Shown: piece after piece, positions 28,178 through 36,387 of the stretch
Layout of the letters: the number at the start of each line of letters is the position of its first letter
Numbering within the stretch: position 1 is the stretch's first letter
NCBI RefSeq assembly: GCF_000473365.1
Contig: NZ_AXBK01000002.1
Span: 54,499 to 118,498, forward strand
Length of the DNA: 64,000 bases
Origin: Adhaeribacter aquaticus DSM 16391
GTDB taxonomy: Bacteria > Bacteroidota > Bacteroidia > Cytophagales > Hymenobacteraceae
Reading direction: 5' to 3'
Program-made: the position numbers and the translations under genes
Notes under the pieces: generated by a model
Databases searched by the model: none
Told to the model about the DNA's origin: nothing
The model's input: the letters and a program-made list of their open reading frames with translations, nothing else

Positions 28178-28777
28178 ATGGACCAACAAGACACTGCAAA
28201 CCGGGCTACCATACATATCAAAAATATGGTATGCCCGCGCTGCATCCGTATTATAAAGGAACAATTTTCCCGGCTGGAGCTACCCGTTTTAGAGGTGCAA
28301 TTAGGATATGTAGAATTAGCGCGGCCTTTGGAACCGGAAGAAAAGGAAAATGTAAAGGAAGTGCTGGAAGATTATGGCTTTGAGTTACTGGAAGACCGGA
28401 AATTGAAATTAGTTGAACAAATTAAAACGCTATTGATTGACTTAATTCACTATACAGAAGAAAAAGTAAAGACCAATTATTCTACCTATTTAGGGCAGGC
28501 CATTGGGAAAGATTACAGTACCCTTAGCCATGCCTTTTCTTCCGTAGAAAACATGACCATTGAGCGGTACATTATCCTGCAAAAGATTGAATACATAAAA
28601 GCGCAGTTGGATTATGAAGAGCTTTCGTTGGGCGAAATAGCAGCTCGTTTGCATTATAGTAGTTTAAGCCATCTATCTAAGCAATTTAAAGCCATTACTG
28701 GCTATACGCCTTCAGAATATAAAAAGCAGGCCATTCGGGACAGGTTGCCGTTAGATATGTTGAAAAAGGCAGAATAG
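28178..28777 (+). CDS. AraC-family regulator with N-terminal HMA-like metal sensor
   Basis: 199 residues from the ATG at 28178. The frame extends upstream into the DUF2911 gene, but that part lacks domain features. The N-terminal ~70 residues resemble a heavy-metal-associated domain with MVCPRC (C19, C22). The C-terminal ~100 residues are an AraC-type double helix-turn-helix (SLGEIAARLHYSSLSHLSKQFKAITGYTPSEYKKQ). This layout suggests a transcription factor that senses Cu+ or a similar ion directly. It is the only evident candidate regulator of the metal region. Recurring TAACTCTT motifs upstream of several metal genes are possible targets. Confidence 0.85.
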   Translation: MDQQDTANRATIHIKNMVCPRCIRIIKEQFSRLELPVLEVQLGYVELARPLEPEEKENVKEVLEDYGFELLEDRKLKLVEQIKTLLIDLIHYTEEKVKTNYSTYLGQAIGKDYSTLSHAFSSVENMTIERYIILQKIEYIKAQLDYEELSLGEIAARLHYSSLSHLSKQFKAITGYTPSEYKKQAIRDRLPLDMLKKAE

Positions 28778-28794
28778 AAGTATAAATATAATTT

Positions 28795-29592
28795 TTAAGT
28801 GGTTAATCTTCGGTACTCCTCTGAAAATCGTGAGGCTTGGTCAGGGTCCCTTTCAATGGTTATATTCTCATCATTTCTAAACTCTGCATTATTTGTCCAA
28901 TTATATGAGCCCGTAATTACCATTTGATTGTCTATTACACAAAATTTGTCATGCATCAATCCGCCTCTCTGGCCTCGTTTGATTAATTTACTTGGTAAAA
29001 GAGCAATATCTACACCATGCTTTTTATTAACTCCATCATCATAAATGGCTATTTGAACGTCAATTCCTGAATTATACTTTTCAATTAATTTATCCAATAG
29101 TGTTTGGTTAGTAAACCATGCCATCAATACCCGAATTGATACTCGTGCTAAGTCAAGTGCCGCAAGAATTTGATTTTGGATATCCTGAAAATGGGCTTCA
29201 TTAATTACTGGCTGCCTTTTGTCAATAATTCCACCTTGAATATAATAAATGCCATTATTTTCTAAAATACCAAACTTTTCAGGTTGGATTAGTTCATTAA
29301 TTTTGCTAGCAATCGTTGATTTATCATTGGCTGCATTTATTATATGCTCTAATAATAGTCGCACTTCATGTTTGCCTGAAAGCTCTAATAGTCTTGTTTC
29401 AACATACTGTTTTCTCGAAGGGCGCTGTCCATTAGCTTTTTTTATATCTGGCAAACCTAGTTCATCATAAATGTCTCTACTTCCAAATGAGTTAAACAAC
29501 TTAACCAATTCTGGTCCTTTTCTATAAGGAGGATATTCATCTCCAGTAATAAATTGCACTAAATTTTGGATACAGTAATGAGATAAAGTCAT
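28795..29592 (-). CDS. Phospholipase D-like nuclease domain protein (single HKD motif)
   Basis: 265 residues. The C-terminal half is a PLD/Nuc-like domain with HDK at 214-216 (HxKx4D), D221, and the following GSYNWT at 228-233. The N-terminal ~130 residues form an unidentified helical domain. A single HKD motif implies dimerisation, as in bacterial Nuc and Zucchini-type nucleases. No signal peptide is seen, so it acts inside the cell. The gene opens an AT-rich minus-strand cassette with two HEPN-like genes inside an otherwise plus-strand metal region, suggesting separate acquisition and possibly defence. Confidence 0.8.
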   Translation of the reverse strand: MTLSHYCIQNLVQFITGDEYPPYRKGPELVKLFNSFGSRDIYDELGLPDIKKANGQRPSRKQYVETRLLELSGKHEVRLLLEHIINAANDKSTIASKINELIQPEKFGILENNGIYYIQGGIIDKRQPVINEAHFQDIQNQILAALDLARVSIRVLMAWFTNQTLLDKLIEKYNSGIDVQIAIYDDGVNKKHGVDIALLPSKLIKRGQRGGLMHDKFCVIDNQMVITGSYNWTNNAEFRNDENITIERDPDQASRFSEEYRRLTT

Positions 29593-29650
29593 AATTTAGA
29601 AATGCTTAAGGAATGATACTATTAGATAGGCTAAATTTGTTTTAAAACCT

Positions 29651-30484
29651 TCAAGTATTAGTTATAAGTGTATTTATTATTTTCCAAATCATTGGGGATG
29701 TATTGTTTTCTCTACTAATTACCATTTTCAAGCCCTTTCTTTTCAAGTCAAGTTCATAATTCCAAGGATTTATTATATTAGGTCTCGGATTGAATTGATT
29801 AATTGGGTATAATCCTTCTATTGCTTTTAGATTTATTTTATTCTCTGGAATAACCTTAAACTTATATTGAGTTAACCCAATTTCACAAACAGTCCAGAAC
29901 GAACTATCTTCTAACTGAAAAATTGGAATTTGGGTATTTTCGGTATTTTTATATGCAAACAAATCTATTACTATCTCATTTTTTTTTAAATTTCTAAAAG
30001 TTTCCAATGGCACTGTTTCTCCTTGGGCAAGTATATCCTTACTAATCTTTTCTAAATCCAAATCATAACCTTCAATAAATAATTTGGATTTATTTTCCAC
30101 AATTCCATTTAACATATTAAAAAAGACAGTCAATTCATCTAGCTCATTCAGAAGTTTAGTCTGCAAATTCTCATCGCAAAATTCTACTGTTCTTTCCCAC
30201 CAATATGAATGAGCAAGAAAATCTCTCTTCTCGTGGAATTTATCAATAAAATCTAATTCTGATTCTGAAAAACAACGGATTTCCTTGATTTCCCTTTTTA
30301 ACTGCCCAAAGGTCATTGATGATTTTTCATATAGAAATTCATCATATCGCGTTTTAGTTATCCCAAATTTTTGCTGATTAAAAAGTAATATAGACAATAT
30401 CCCTTTTTCTATAACTTGAGCTAAATACATTGCCCTCCCATAATAAGCAAAGATTTCTCTAACTATATAATCTTGTTCATCCAT
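29651..30484 (-). CDS. HEPN-like RX4H protein
   Basis: 277 residues, very AT-rich coding sequence. The N-terminal ~140 residues are helical and include EKRDFLAHSYW, where R87 and H92 make the RX4H motif typical of HEPN ribonuclease and toxin domains. The C-terminal half is beta-rich and unrecognised. HEPN proteins with this motif usually cleave RNA when activated, in toxin-antitoxin or abortive-infection systems. It lies 23 bp from a second RX4H gene and 58 bp from the PLD gene, all on the minus strand. The HEPN call rests on one motif plus helical context. Confidence 0.55.
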   Translation of the reverse strand: MDEQDYIVREIFAYYGRAMYLAQVIEKGILSILLFNQQKFGITKTRYDEFLYEKSSMTFGQLKREIKEIRCFSESELDFIDKFHEKRDFLAHSYWWERTVEFCDENLQTKLLNELDELTVFFNMLNGIVENKSKLFIEGYDLDLEKISKDILAQGETVPLETFRNLKKNEIVIDLFAYKNTENTQIPIFQLEDSSFWTVCEIGLTQYKFKVIPENKINLKAIEGLYPINQFNPRPNIINPWNYELDLKRKGLKMVISRENNTSPMIWKIINTLITNT

Positions 30485-30507
30485 TTTAATACTTACTAAA
30501 TAACTCG

Positions 30508-31440
30508 TTATTCTTCTTCATTATAACAAGACAAGCATAAATCCTCAATATTATCACTATTTATAACATTACCTTTACATGATTTGCATTTACAATCCTT
30601 TCGTTCAATACTATATTCTTTACCACAAATTAAACAGTCAAGTATTGTAGAATCTGGTGTATTAGGTTTTAAAAATCCCCACTTTGGTTTTGGTCCATTA
30701 TGTTCATGCTTGTTGAGCCAATATGTACATTCAGGACACAAATATCTTCTGGCTTTTATATCATAGTTTAAAAATTTGTTAATTTGACCTTTTGTTAGTG
30801 AAGCTTCAACAAAATTTAATATTCGATAAAAATATGCACCTTCAACATCAGCATCCCAATAACCAAACGTTGGCTCCGATGTAAACATTTCACGAAAAAG
30901 CCCAACCCATCTATCCTTAGAGTAGAATTCAGACAAAAAGAAAAGAGTTTTCTCTACTACATATTTATAATCTAAAGTTTCTACACCAGTGCTATGCACT
31001 AATTTATTTCTTTTTAATCGTAGTTCTTCAAATTGTTTGACAAAATCACCCAGATTAAGTTGTAAAGGATTAATAGCACAAAAAACACTTAATAAATTTT
31101 CTCCTGAAATTGTCTGCATCTCATCAAAATTCTTATCTTTTTTTTCGGGCAGTGATGGCCAGTCCGTTCTATTATTCTCAATAAGTAATAAGGCGCTTTG
31201 TTCAGTTATTTTTCCTTTCATAAGGTATTCAATACCTTGAAAAAGCACAATTAATGATGTTCTGACTGTAATAGTATTATGTGTCCAAAATATTTCTTCC
31301 GTTACCTCATCATTGATACTATCTTCTTCTACAATTTCTGCATATCGATTACCCACTTTATATAGCATTTCGAAGGCTTTTGAAATGCATTGTAACCCTA
31401 CTTTCTCAAAATCTAAGTGAGTTGGAATATCTTTTATCAT
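30508..31440 (-). CDS. HEPN-like RX4H protein with C-terminal zinc-ribbon cysteines
   Basis: 310 residues. The N-terminal ~220 residues are helical and contain LKRNKLVHS with R144 and H149 (RX4H). The C-terminal ~80 residues carry several CxxC pairs: CPEC, CLIC, CKCKSC and CLSC. These probably form two zinc ribbons for nucleic-acid or protein binding. It is the first gene of the minus-strand cassette followed by the other RX4H protein and the PLD protein. An RNase effector or Abi-like role is inferred. Confidence 0.55.
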   Translation of the reverse strand: MIKDIPTHLDFEKVGLQCISKAFEMLYKVGNRYAEIVEEDSINDEVTEEIFWTHNTITVRTSLIVLFQGIEYLMKGKITEQSALLLIENNRTDWPSLPEKKDKNFDEMQTISGENLLSVFCAINPLQLNLGDFVKQFEELRLKRNKLVHSTGVETLDYKYVVEKTLFFLSEFYSKDRWVGLFREMFTSEPTFGYWDADVEGAYFYRILNFVEASLTKGQINKFLNYDIKARRYLCPECTYWLNKHEHNGPKPKWGFLKPNTPDSTILDCLICGKEYSIERKDCKCKSCKGNVINSDNIEDLCLSCYNEEE

Positions 31441-31535
31441 AATAATTTACAATTTCTAAATAGTTACCATTAATGTTTAAAGCATGAATATAAGCGAATT
31501 AACATGGTTTAAAAGAACAATATTAGGGAAAACAA

Positions 31536-31561
31536 AAAAGACTCTTAATCAAGAGTCTTTT
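31536..31561 (-). terminator. Hairpin terminator downstream of the DUF305 lipoprotein gene
   Basis: An 11-bp perfect stem, AAAAGACTCTT (31536-31546) with AAGAGTCTTTT (31551-31561), has a 4-nt loop and A/T runs on both sides, so it can act in both directions. It lies about 30 bp past the stop of the minus-strand DUF305 gene and separates it from the PLD/HEPN cassette. Confidence 0.85.
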
Positions 31562-31591
31562 TCCAATTGTAATAAGCTAAAAATTAACAAA

Positions 31592-32257
31592 CTATTCTGG
31601 ATGCTCCTGCAACCAAGTATCTAACATTTGTTTCTCCTTTTGCTGGTCAGCTATAATCTTTTGGGCCATCGCCTTTAGTTCCGGTACTTTGGCATTTGGT
31701 AAATAGGCCTTAGCCATATCAATACCACTTTGGTGGTGCATGCCCATTAAGCTGGCAAAATGGTGGTCGGTGGTGCCTTTCATATTGTGGTCCATTCCGG
31801 CCATGGCTCCGTCCATGGAACGCATCAGCTTCATAGAAGTCGCCGTATCACCGGCAGCGGGTTGGTGGCTATCGGTAAACTTTTTCAGTTGGTCAATCTC
31901 TTCTTTTTGAGCACTTAAAGTTTTCTTAGCCATATTTACCAGCATGGTATCCCGGCCATTATCAACCTGTTCCTGGGCCATATCCAAGGCACCTTCGTGG
32001 TGGGTAGCCATCATCATGGCAAAATCATGGTCTGCATCGCCGGTCATTTTCATACCGTGCATCTTGGTCATATTTTCGTGCATCAGGTCCATCATTTCAT
32101 TAGAACCTCCAGCTGCCATGTCCATTCCGGAATGGTCTTCTTTTTCAGCAGTAGTTGCCGTTTCAGTTTTATCAGAATTTTGGCTACAGGCGTTAAATAA
32201 CAGGGTTATACCACAAGCCCACGCGGCCCACTTTACATTCAATAGCATCTTTTTCAT
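31592..32257 (-). CDS. DUF305 lipoprotein (copper-associated)
   Basis: 221 residues: lipobox FNAC (Cys near 24), a linker and a duplicated DUF305 four-helix domain. The two halves each contain the histidine/methionine signature (FAMMMATHHEGALDMA and FASLMGMHHQSGIDMA). These regularly spaced His/Met residues are thought to bind Cu(I), and such genes cluster with copper resistance. It would be anchored in the periplasm. The TATAACTA motif upstream (about 32336-32343) resembles sites before other metal genes here. A close relative is encoded at 34230-34871. Confidence 0.85.
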   Translation of the reverse strand: MKKMLLNVKWAAWACGITLLFNACSQNSDKTETATTAEKEDHSGMDMAAGGSNEMMDLMHENMTKMHGMKMTGDADHDFAMMMATHHEGALDMAQEQVDNGRDTMLVNMAKKTLSAQKEEIDQLKKFTDSHQPAAGDTATSMKLMRSMDGAMAGMDHNMKGTTDHHFASLMGMHHQSGIDMAKAYLPNAKVPELKAMAQKIIADQQKEKQMLDTWLQEHPE

Positions 32258-32514
32258 AGTTCAGGTTTGGTTCGTTAATATTTTATTTTTACTATATTTT
32301 ATCAAGTAAATAAAATATACGCCCTTAAAATCTAGTAGTTATAAGTGTCACCCCATTAAAACTAGGAAGAATAAGAATAAAAATTTAAAAAAGTGCTTTG
32401 GTTAACTTAAAACCGGTTTTATATATAATAACAGCTAACCTGCCTATTTAATAAACCCAGGCTATCAGCAAAATTATGACAACCTTTTCAGGTAATGTAT
32501 AACTTATTATATCC

Positions 32515-33282
32515 CTAAAGTGCCTTAACCTGGATATTTTTCAGTTCAATGCGCGAGAGCTCTTTCAGTTTTCCGGATTCAAATTCCTTTTCTATTTCCC
32601 AGAAATCAATTTTCCCAACCGGTTCAAAATTGATATAATCCTGAAATAATATACCCCCTATTTGTTGTGGGTTAATGGCTTGCCGGAAACGGATACCGCC
32701 GCCATCGGTTTGGTAGGTATAGGCAAAATAATCAAGGACATAGGTTTTTTGATTGATGTAGTATAGAAATTCATCCTGGAAATCGGTTCCGCCACCTTCC
32801 TGTTTAAAGGTAACTTTAACTTTGTGATAGGGGACATTCTTAATAGTAGCGCTACCTAAATATTCTTTAGTAACAGCCGGGTCATTTAACCCGAAGGGCA
32901 GTAGGGCAAAATAAATCACTGAATTAACCGAGGCACTAAACGCTTTTACGCGCTCTGCCGGCAAGTCTTTTACCTGGCCATTAATGGTGCGGGTAAAACT
33001 GGAGTTGGTTAATACATCTTTTACCTGGCCCGTGGTATCTGAAAAGGAGCGGGTATAGGTATAAACGCCATCCCGCCGAATAGATTCGTAATGCTTATCC
33101 CGGAAATCAAAAGCGACTTGCAATTGCAAAAATTTATCTCCGCCATGAGCTGCAATTGCTTTGTCTACTATTACCTGTGGGTCATTTGCTTTAGAACCTG
33201 AACCCGTATTTTGTTCCGTTTTTTTGGAATTACAACTTACCAAAAATGATAAAAATATTAGAAAACTTACCAGAACGCGCAT
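32515..33282 (-). CDS. DUF6503-like lipoprotein
   Basis: 255 residues with lipobox LVSC (Cys near 17), followed by DKAIAAHGGDKFLQLQVAFDF and a beta-rich body resembling LolA/LolB-like folds. This pattern fits DUF6503 family lipoproteins of Bacteroidota. No metal ligands stand out, and its role in the metal region is unclear. It is transcribed from the minus strand, away from the four-helix copper-storage gene, with which it shares a 240-bp divergent promoter region. Confidence 0.65.
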   Translation of the reverse strand: MRVLVSFLIFLSFLVSCNSKKTEQNTGSGSKANDPQVIVDKAIAAHGGDKFLQLQVAFDFRDKHYESIRRDGVYTYTRSFSDTTGQVKDVLTNSSFTRTINGQVKDLPAERVKAFSASVNSVIYFALLPFGLNDPAVTKEYLGSATIKNVPYHKVKVTFKQEGGGTDFQDEFLYYINQKTYVLDYFAYTYQTDGGGIRFRQAINPQQIGGILFQDYINFEPVGKIDFWEIEKEFESGKLKELSRIELKNIQVKAL

Positions 33283-33398
33283 AGAATTTATTTAGGGTAG
33301 CTCTGCTTAAAACTGAATAATTTTTAAGCTGTTTATTACTTTAAAAGTAATGAAGTAAGCCTAATCTGTCAAAAATACCATCTGGTTAACCCAAAAGA

Positions 33399-33408
33399 TA
33401 TAACTCTT
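33399..33408 (+). promoter_or_regulatory. TATAACTCTT motif upstream of the four-helix copper protein gene
   Basis: This 10-mer also occurs exactly at 34891-34900, upstream of the HMA copper chaperone, and with one mismatch near copA (45031-45040, opposite strand). It lies about 115 bp before the start codon. Its recurrence before metal genes suggests a regulator site, possibly for the AraC protein at 28178. This is inference from repetition only. Confidence 0.35.
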
Positions 33409-33522
33409 ATCAGAAATTGTATAAAACGAGATAGTCGTATTTAAGGTAAAACTACTAAAGTCTTAGTTTATCAAATTATCTTGACTAACAAGCATTTATG
33501 TTTCACCTAAATATTACTTATT

Positions 33523-33870
33523 ATGCATAATAACTCCCAGTATAAACCAATTATTGATGCTTTGGTAGCCTGCGCCGCCGAATGTGAGCATTGTGCTACA
33601 GCCTGTCTACAGGAAGATGATGTAAAAATGATGGTGCGGTGTATTCAGTTAGACCGGGATTGCTCTGCTATTTGCCGGACCACTGCGGATGCCCTGGCAC
33701 GCAATTCTGATAATGCTAAAGTGTTCTTAGAAGCTTGTGCCACAATATGCGCCGCCTGCGGAGCAGAATGCGAAAAACATGCGGCTCATTCAGACCATTG
33801 CCGGGCTTGTGCCGAAGCTTGCCGCCGGTGCGAAGAAGCCTGCCGTTCTTTAATTGGCCAAATATATTAA
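33523..33870 (+). CDS. csp: Four-helix bundle copper-storage protein (DUF326/Csp-like)
   Basis: 115 residues, no signal peptide, with about 16 cysteines spaced along helices (for example CAAECEHCATAC, CATICAACGAEC, CRACAEACRRCEEAC). This is the pattern of Csp/DUF326 proteins, cytosolic four-helix bundles that store many Cu(I) ions on inward-facing Cys residues. It would buffer cytoplasmic copper when efflux is saturated. The gene is preceded by a 240-bp AT-rich promoter region with a TATAACTCTT motif and followed by a DUF6122 membrane protein. Confidence 0.9.
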   Translation: MHNNSQYKPIIDALVACAAECEHCATACLQEDDVKMMVRCIQLDRDCSAICRTTADALARNSDNAKVFLEACATICAACGAECEKHAAHSDHCRACAEACRRCEEACRSLIGQIY

Positions 33871-33918
33871 TCTAAAATGCCCACCTGCTTTTATTATTCA
33901 TTTATAAAGTAGAAGTAC

Positions 33919-34209
33919 ATGATTCATATTTTTCTGCATGTACTAGTACCAGCCGGGATAGCTTATCTTTTTTATCGTGATAATTGGCTAAAAGTATGGG
34001 CAATAATGGCAGGTGGGATAATCTTAGATGTGGACCATTTATTTGCCGTTCCGATGTATGACCCTGGCCGGTGCAGCATTGGTTTCCATTTTTTACATAC
34101 TTATCCCGCTATTGCGGTTTACATCATTTTGCTTTTCATCCCCAAAGTTCGAATTATCGCCTGGGGGTTTCTTATACATATGGCGTTAGATTATATCGCC
34201 TGTTTATAA
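33919..34209 (+). CDS. DUF6122-like small membrane protein
   Basis: 96 residues with three to four transmembrane helices and conserved motifs DVDHL, YDPGRCSIGFHFLHTYPA and a C-terminal HMALDYIACL. These match DUF6122 proteins of Bacteroidota; the function is unknown. The Asp/His motifs resemble metal-dependent membrane hydrolases, but this is speculative. The gene lies 48 bp after the copper-storage gene and 20 bp before a DUF305 lipoprotein, so the three are probably one transcript. Confidence 0.7.
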   Translation: MIHIFLHVLVPAGIAYLFYRDNWLKVWAIMAGGIILDVDHLFAVPMYDPGRCSIGFHFLHTYPAIAVYIILLFIPKVRIIAWGFLIHMALDYIACL

Positions 34210-34229
34210 AATTTTTAAAATACATTCCA

Positions 34230-34871
34230 ATGAAAAACCTATTAACCTTTCGCCCCTGGGCAATATTGCTTTTTGTCAGTTTAATTTTACCTTCTTGTAT
34301 GAAAGAAGAAGGGTTGGAATTACAACCCCATGATGACAATAAAATGATGTCTATCATGCACGCCATGATGGATGAAATGCATAAAATGTCGATGACCGAT
34401 GACCCGGATGTAGCTTTTGCTAAAATGATGATTATGCACCATCAGGGAGCTATTAACATGGCCAATGAAGAATTAAATTCCGGAGACGATGCTACCATTA
34501 AGGGAATAGCTACCAAAATAAAAGCAGACCAGCAAAAAGAAATTCAGGATTTACAGGCGTTTATCACGTCTTATCAGCCGGACCAGCCCACAAGCAGTAA
34601 GTTTAATATGGAGCTCATGGATTCGATGGAAAAATCCAGTAGACAAAGCGATTTACAAATTATAACTGGTGACACTGACCATGATTTTTCCCAGTTAATG
34701 ATTGTACATCATCAGTCAGCTATTGAGAATGCTTATGCCGTTTTAGAACATGGCACCAGCCCCACGATTAAAACAATGGCCCACATGATGATTGATGCGC
34801 AAGTGTCTGAAATTAAGCAATTGCAGGAATGGCTTTTAGCTAATAAACCAGAAGGCATGAGTGGCCATTAG
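34230..34871 (+). CDS. DUF305 lipoprotein (second copy)
   Basis: 213 residues from the ATG at 34230. The open frame begins upstream, but that part overlaps the DUF6122 gene. Lipobox LPSC (Cys near 22) is followed by two DUF305 repeats with FAKMMIMHHQGAINMA and FSQLMIVHHQSAIENA. It is a paralogue of the lipoprotein at 31592-32257 and a probable periplasmic Cu(I)-binding protein. It follows the copper-storage and DUF6122 genes closely on the same strand. Confidence 0.85.
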   Translation: MKNLLTFRPWAILLFVSLILPSCMKEEGLELQPHDDNKMMSIMHAMMDEMHKMSMTDDPDVAFAKMMIMHHQGAINMANEELNSGDDATIKGIATKIKADQQKEIQDLQAFITSYQPDQPTSSKFNMELMDSMEKSSRQSDLQIITGDTDHDFSQLMIVHHQSAIENAYAVLEHGTSPTIKTMAHMMIDAQVSEIKQLQEWLLANKPEGMSGH

Positions 34872-34885
34872 TAGCTTAATTGAAA

Positions 34886-34910
34886 AATTTTATAACTCTT
34901 TTATAAAATT
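34886..34910. promoter_or_regulatory. Perfect 10-bp palindrome containing TATAACTCTT
   Basis: AATTTTATAA (34886-34895) and TTATAAAATT (34901-34910) pair perfectly around CTCTT. The palindrome lies between the DUF305 gene and the HMA chaperone gene and includes the recurring TATAACTCTT motif. It could be a weak terminator for the upstream gene or an operator for the downstream one. Confidence 0.45.
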
Positions 34911-34997
34911 ATATCACAGCTAACTTTTAGAAAGCGAGTATTTTTACATCAGAGAATAAATTTCTGTTTAGTATAAAATAACTTATTAATCTAAATT

Positions 34998-35210
34998 ATG
35001 GAAACCTTAAAATTTAAGACAAATATTAAATGCGGCGGTTGCGTAGCTACAGTTACCCCTTTTTTAAACGGAGAAAAAAGCGTTGAGAAATGGCAGGTAG
35101 ATACCAATAATCCGGACAAGATTTTAACAGTAGAGGGAAGCGCGGTAAATGAAGAAGAAGTAATTGAAAGTGTTGAAAAAGCCGGGTTTAAAATAGAGCC
35201 GCTTCAATAA
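34998..35210 (+). CDS. HMA-domain copper chaperone (CopZ-like)
   Basis: 70 residues forming a single heavy-metal-associated domain with the CxxC ligand motif in IKCGGCVATV (C12, C15) and the typical end VEKAGFKIEPL. It is a cytosolic Cu(I) carrier, delivering copper to the ATPases or to the regulator. The usual MxCxxC is slightly altered (IKCGGC). It has its own promoter region and is followed at once by a strong terminator, so it is a monocistronic unit. Confidence 0.88.
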   Translation: METLKFKTNIKCGGCVATVTPFLNGEKSVEKWQVDTNNPDKILTVEGSAVNEEEVIESVEKAGFKIEPLQ

Positions 35211-35217
35211 TAATGGT

Positions 35218-35249
35218 AAAGGATAATCAAATGATTATCCTTTTTTTTT
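35218..35249 (+). terminator. Rho-independent terminator after the HMA chaperone
   Basis: AAAGGATAATCA (35218-35229) and TGATTATCCTTT (35232-35243) form a hairpin followed by a nine-T run (35241-35249). It begins 8 bp after the stop codon of the chaperone gene. Confidence 0.9.
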
Positions 35250-35401
35250 AACTCAAAATACTGACCGAACATAATAATTACAATCATATATCTTAGTGAT
35301 AGGTATCATTCTTAATTAATTGGAGGCCGGGTAATCTTGCTAGTGTATTTGCCACGGAGGCAAGGCTATCAAAAATATAGAACCTATAAAATCCAATTAA
35401 A

Positions 35402-35908
35402 ATGAAAAAGCTTATTTTATTCTTATTTCTTATTGCTACCACAATAATTTCCGAAGCCCAAACGGCTAAAGTTCCTAAAACGAAAAACGAAAAAGCAGAT
35501 AAAAAAGAAGTGATGTTTTTCTGCCCGGTGCATCCGGATGAAAAAAGCAATAAAGAAGGTAAATGCAGCAAATGTGGCAAAACCCTGGTTAAAGAAACCA
35601 GTCAAAATTATAAAGGTCATCCAACAGTAGAATTTAAAACGATTTACAGTTGCCCGATGCACCCAGGGGAAATACATGCAGCTGGCGGCGCTTGTTCAAT
35701 ATGCAAAATGGCCCTGATGCAAGTACCGGTAAAAAATTATAAAGGTCATGATATTGGCACAGAAGGCGTATTTATTTGCCCGGACCATGCCCAGGTTGCC
35801 AATGCAAAAATGGGTTCTTGCCCCGTGTGTAAAAAACCTTTAGTTAAAAAATATCTAGCACCAGAAGAAAATAACCCTAAAAATTATAAAGGCCACCCCA
35901 AGGTATAA
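35402..35908 (+). CDS. Secreted protein with three tandem heavy-metal-binding domains
   Basis: 168 residues: a signal peptide (cleavage near SEAQ) and three successive HMBD units. Their ligands are CPVHP...CSKC (about 40-60), CPMHP...CSIC (about 84-105) and CPDHA...CPVC (about 126-147), separated by the repeated linker NYKGH. It ends NYKGHPKV. Each unit could hold one copper or related ion, making this a periplasmic metal sponge or donor. The same domain occurs singly in the lipoprotein at 18234 and in both adaptors. Confidence 0.85.
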   Translation: MKKLILFLFLIATTIISEAQTAKVPKTKNEKADKKEVMFFCPVHPDEKSNKEGKCSKCGKTLVKETSQNYKGHPTVEFKTIYSCPMHPGEIHAAGGACSICKMALMQVPVKNYKGHDIGTEGVFICPDHAQVANAKMGSCPVCKKPLVKKYLAPEENNPKNYKGHPKV

Positions 35909-35966
35909 ACAAAGAAAAATTAACAGGGCGCAGCCTTCCTAAAATAACACTTCAAAATTATACCTA

Positions 35967-36386
35967 ATGAACTTTAAACCTCTTTCAGCCGCTCTTTTGG
36001 CCTTAGCAGGAATATTACTTATCGGTACCGGACTATATTTTATTTTCCTGCGCCCTGCATTATTACCGGAAGATTTAAAGTTTATAGGTACAACTAGCCA
36101 AAACGTAAAAGATAATTTACCTAGTCTGTTATTATGGCTGCCAAAGTTGTTTTGGGTAATGGGCGGGTATATCTTAACAACGGGGGTATTAGTTCTTTAT
36201 ATTTCGCATACATCCTTTCGTAATAGGGAGCAACATGCCTTTACCATAACCGTAATGGCTGGTTTTACTTCTATTGGCCTGATGACCATGGTAAATTTTT
36301 TAATAAATTCTGACTTTAAGTGGATTTTATTAGTTTTTACCTTGCCCTGGGCAATGGCATTAATATTATACCAAAAGCACAAATAA
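35967..36386 (+). CDS. Four-helix membrane protein, unidentified
   Basis: 139 residues with four predicted transmembrane helices (about 8-28, 55-82, 90-110 and 117-135) and no recognisable motif. It ends 1 bp before the CopB ATPase start, so it is very likely co-expressed and may assist that transporter. No known CopB partner is recognised, and no metal-ligand motifs are visible. Confidence 0.6.
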   Translation: MNFKPLSAALLALAGILLIGTGLYFIFLRPALLPEDLKFIGTTSQNVKDNLPSLLLWLPKLFWVMGGYILTTGVLVLYISHTSFRNREQHAFTITVMAGFTSIGLMTMVNFLINSDFKWILLVFTLPWAMALILYQKHK

Positions 36387-36387
36387 C

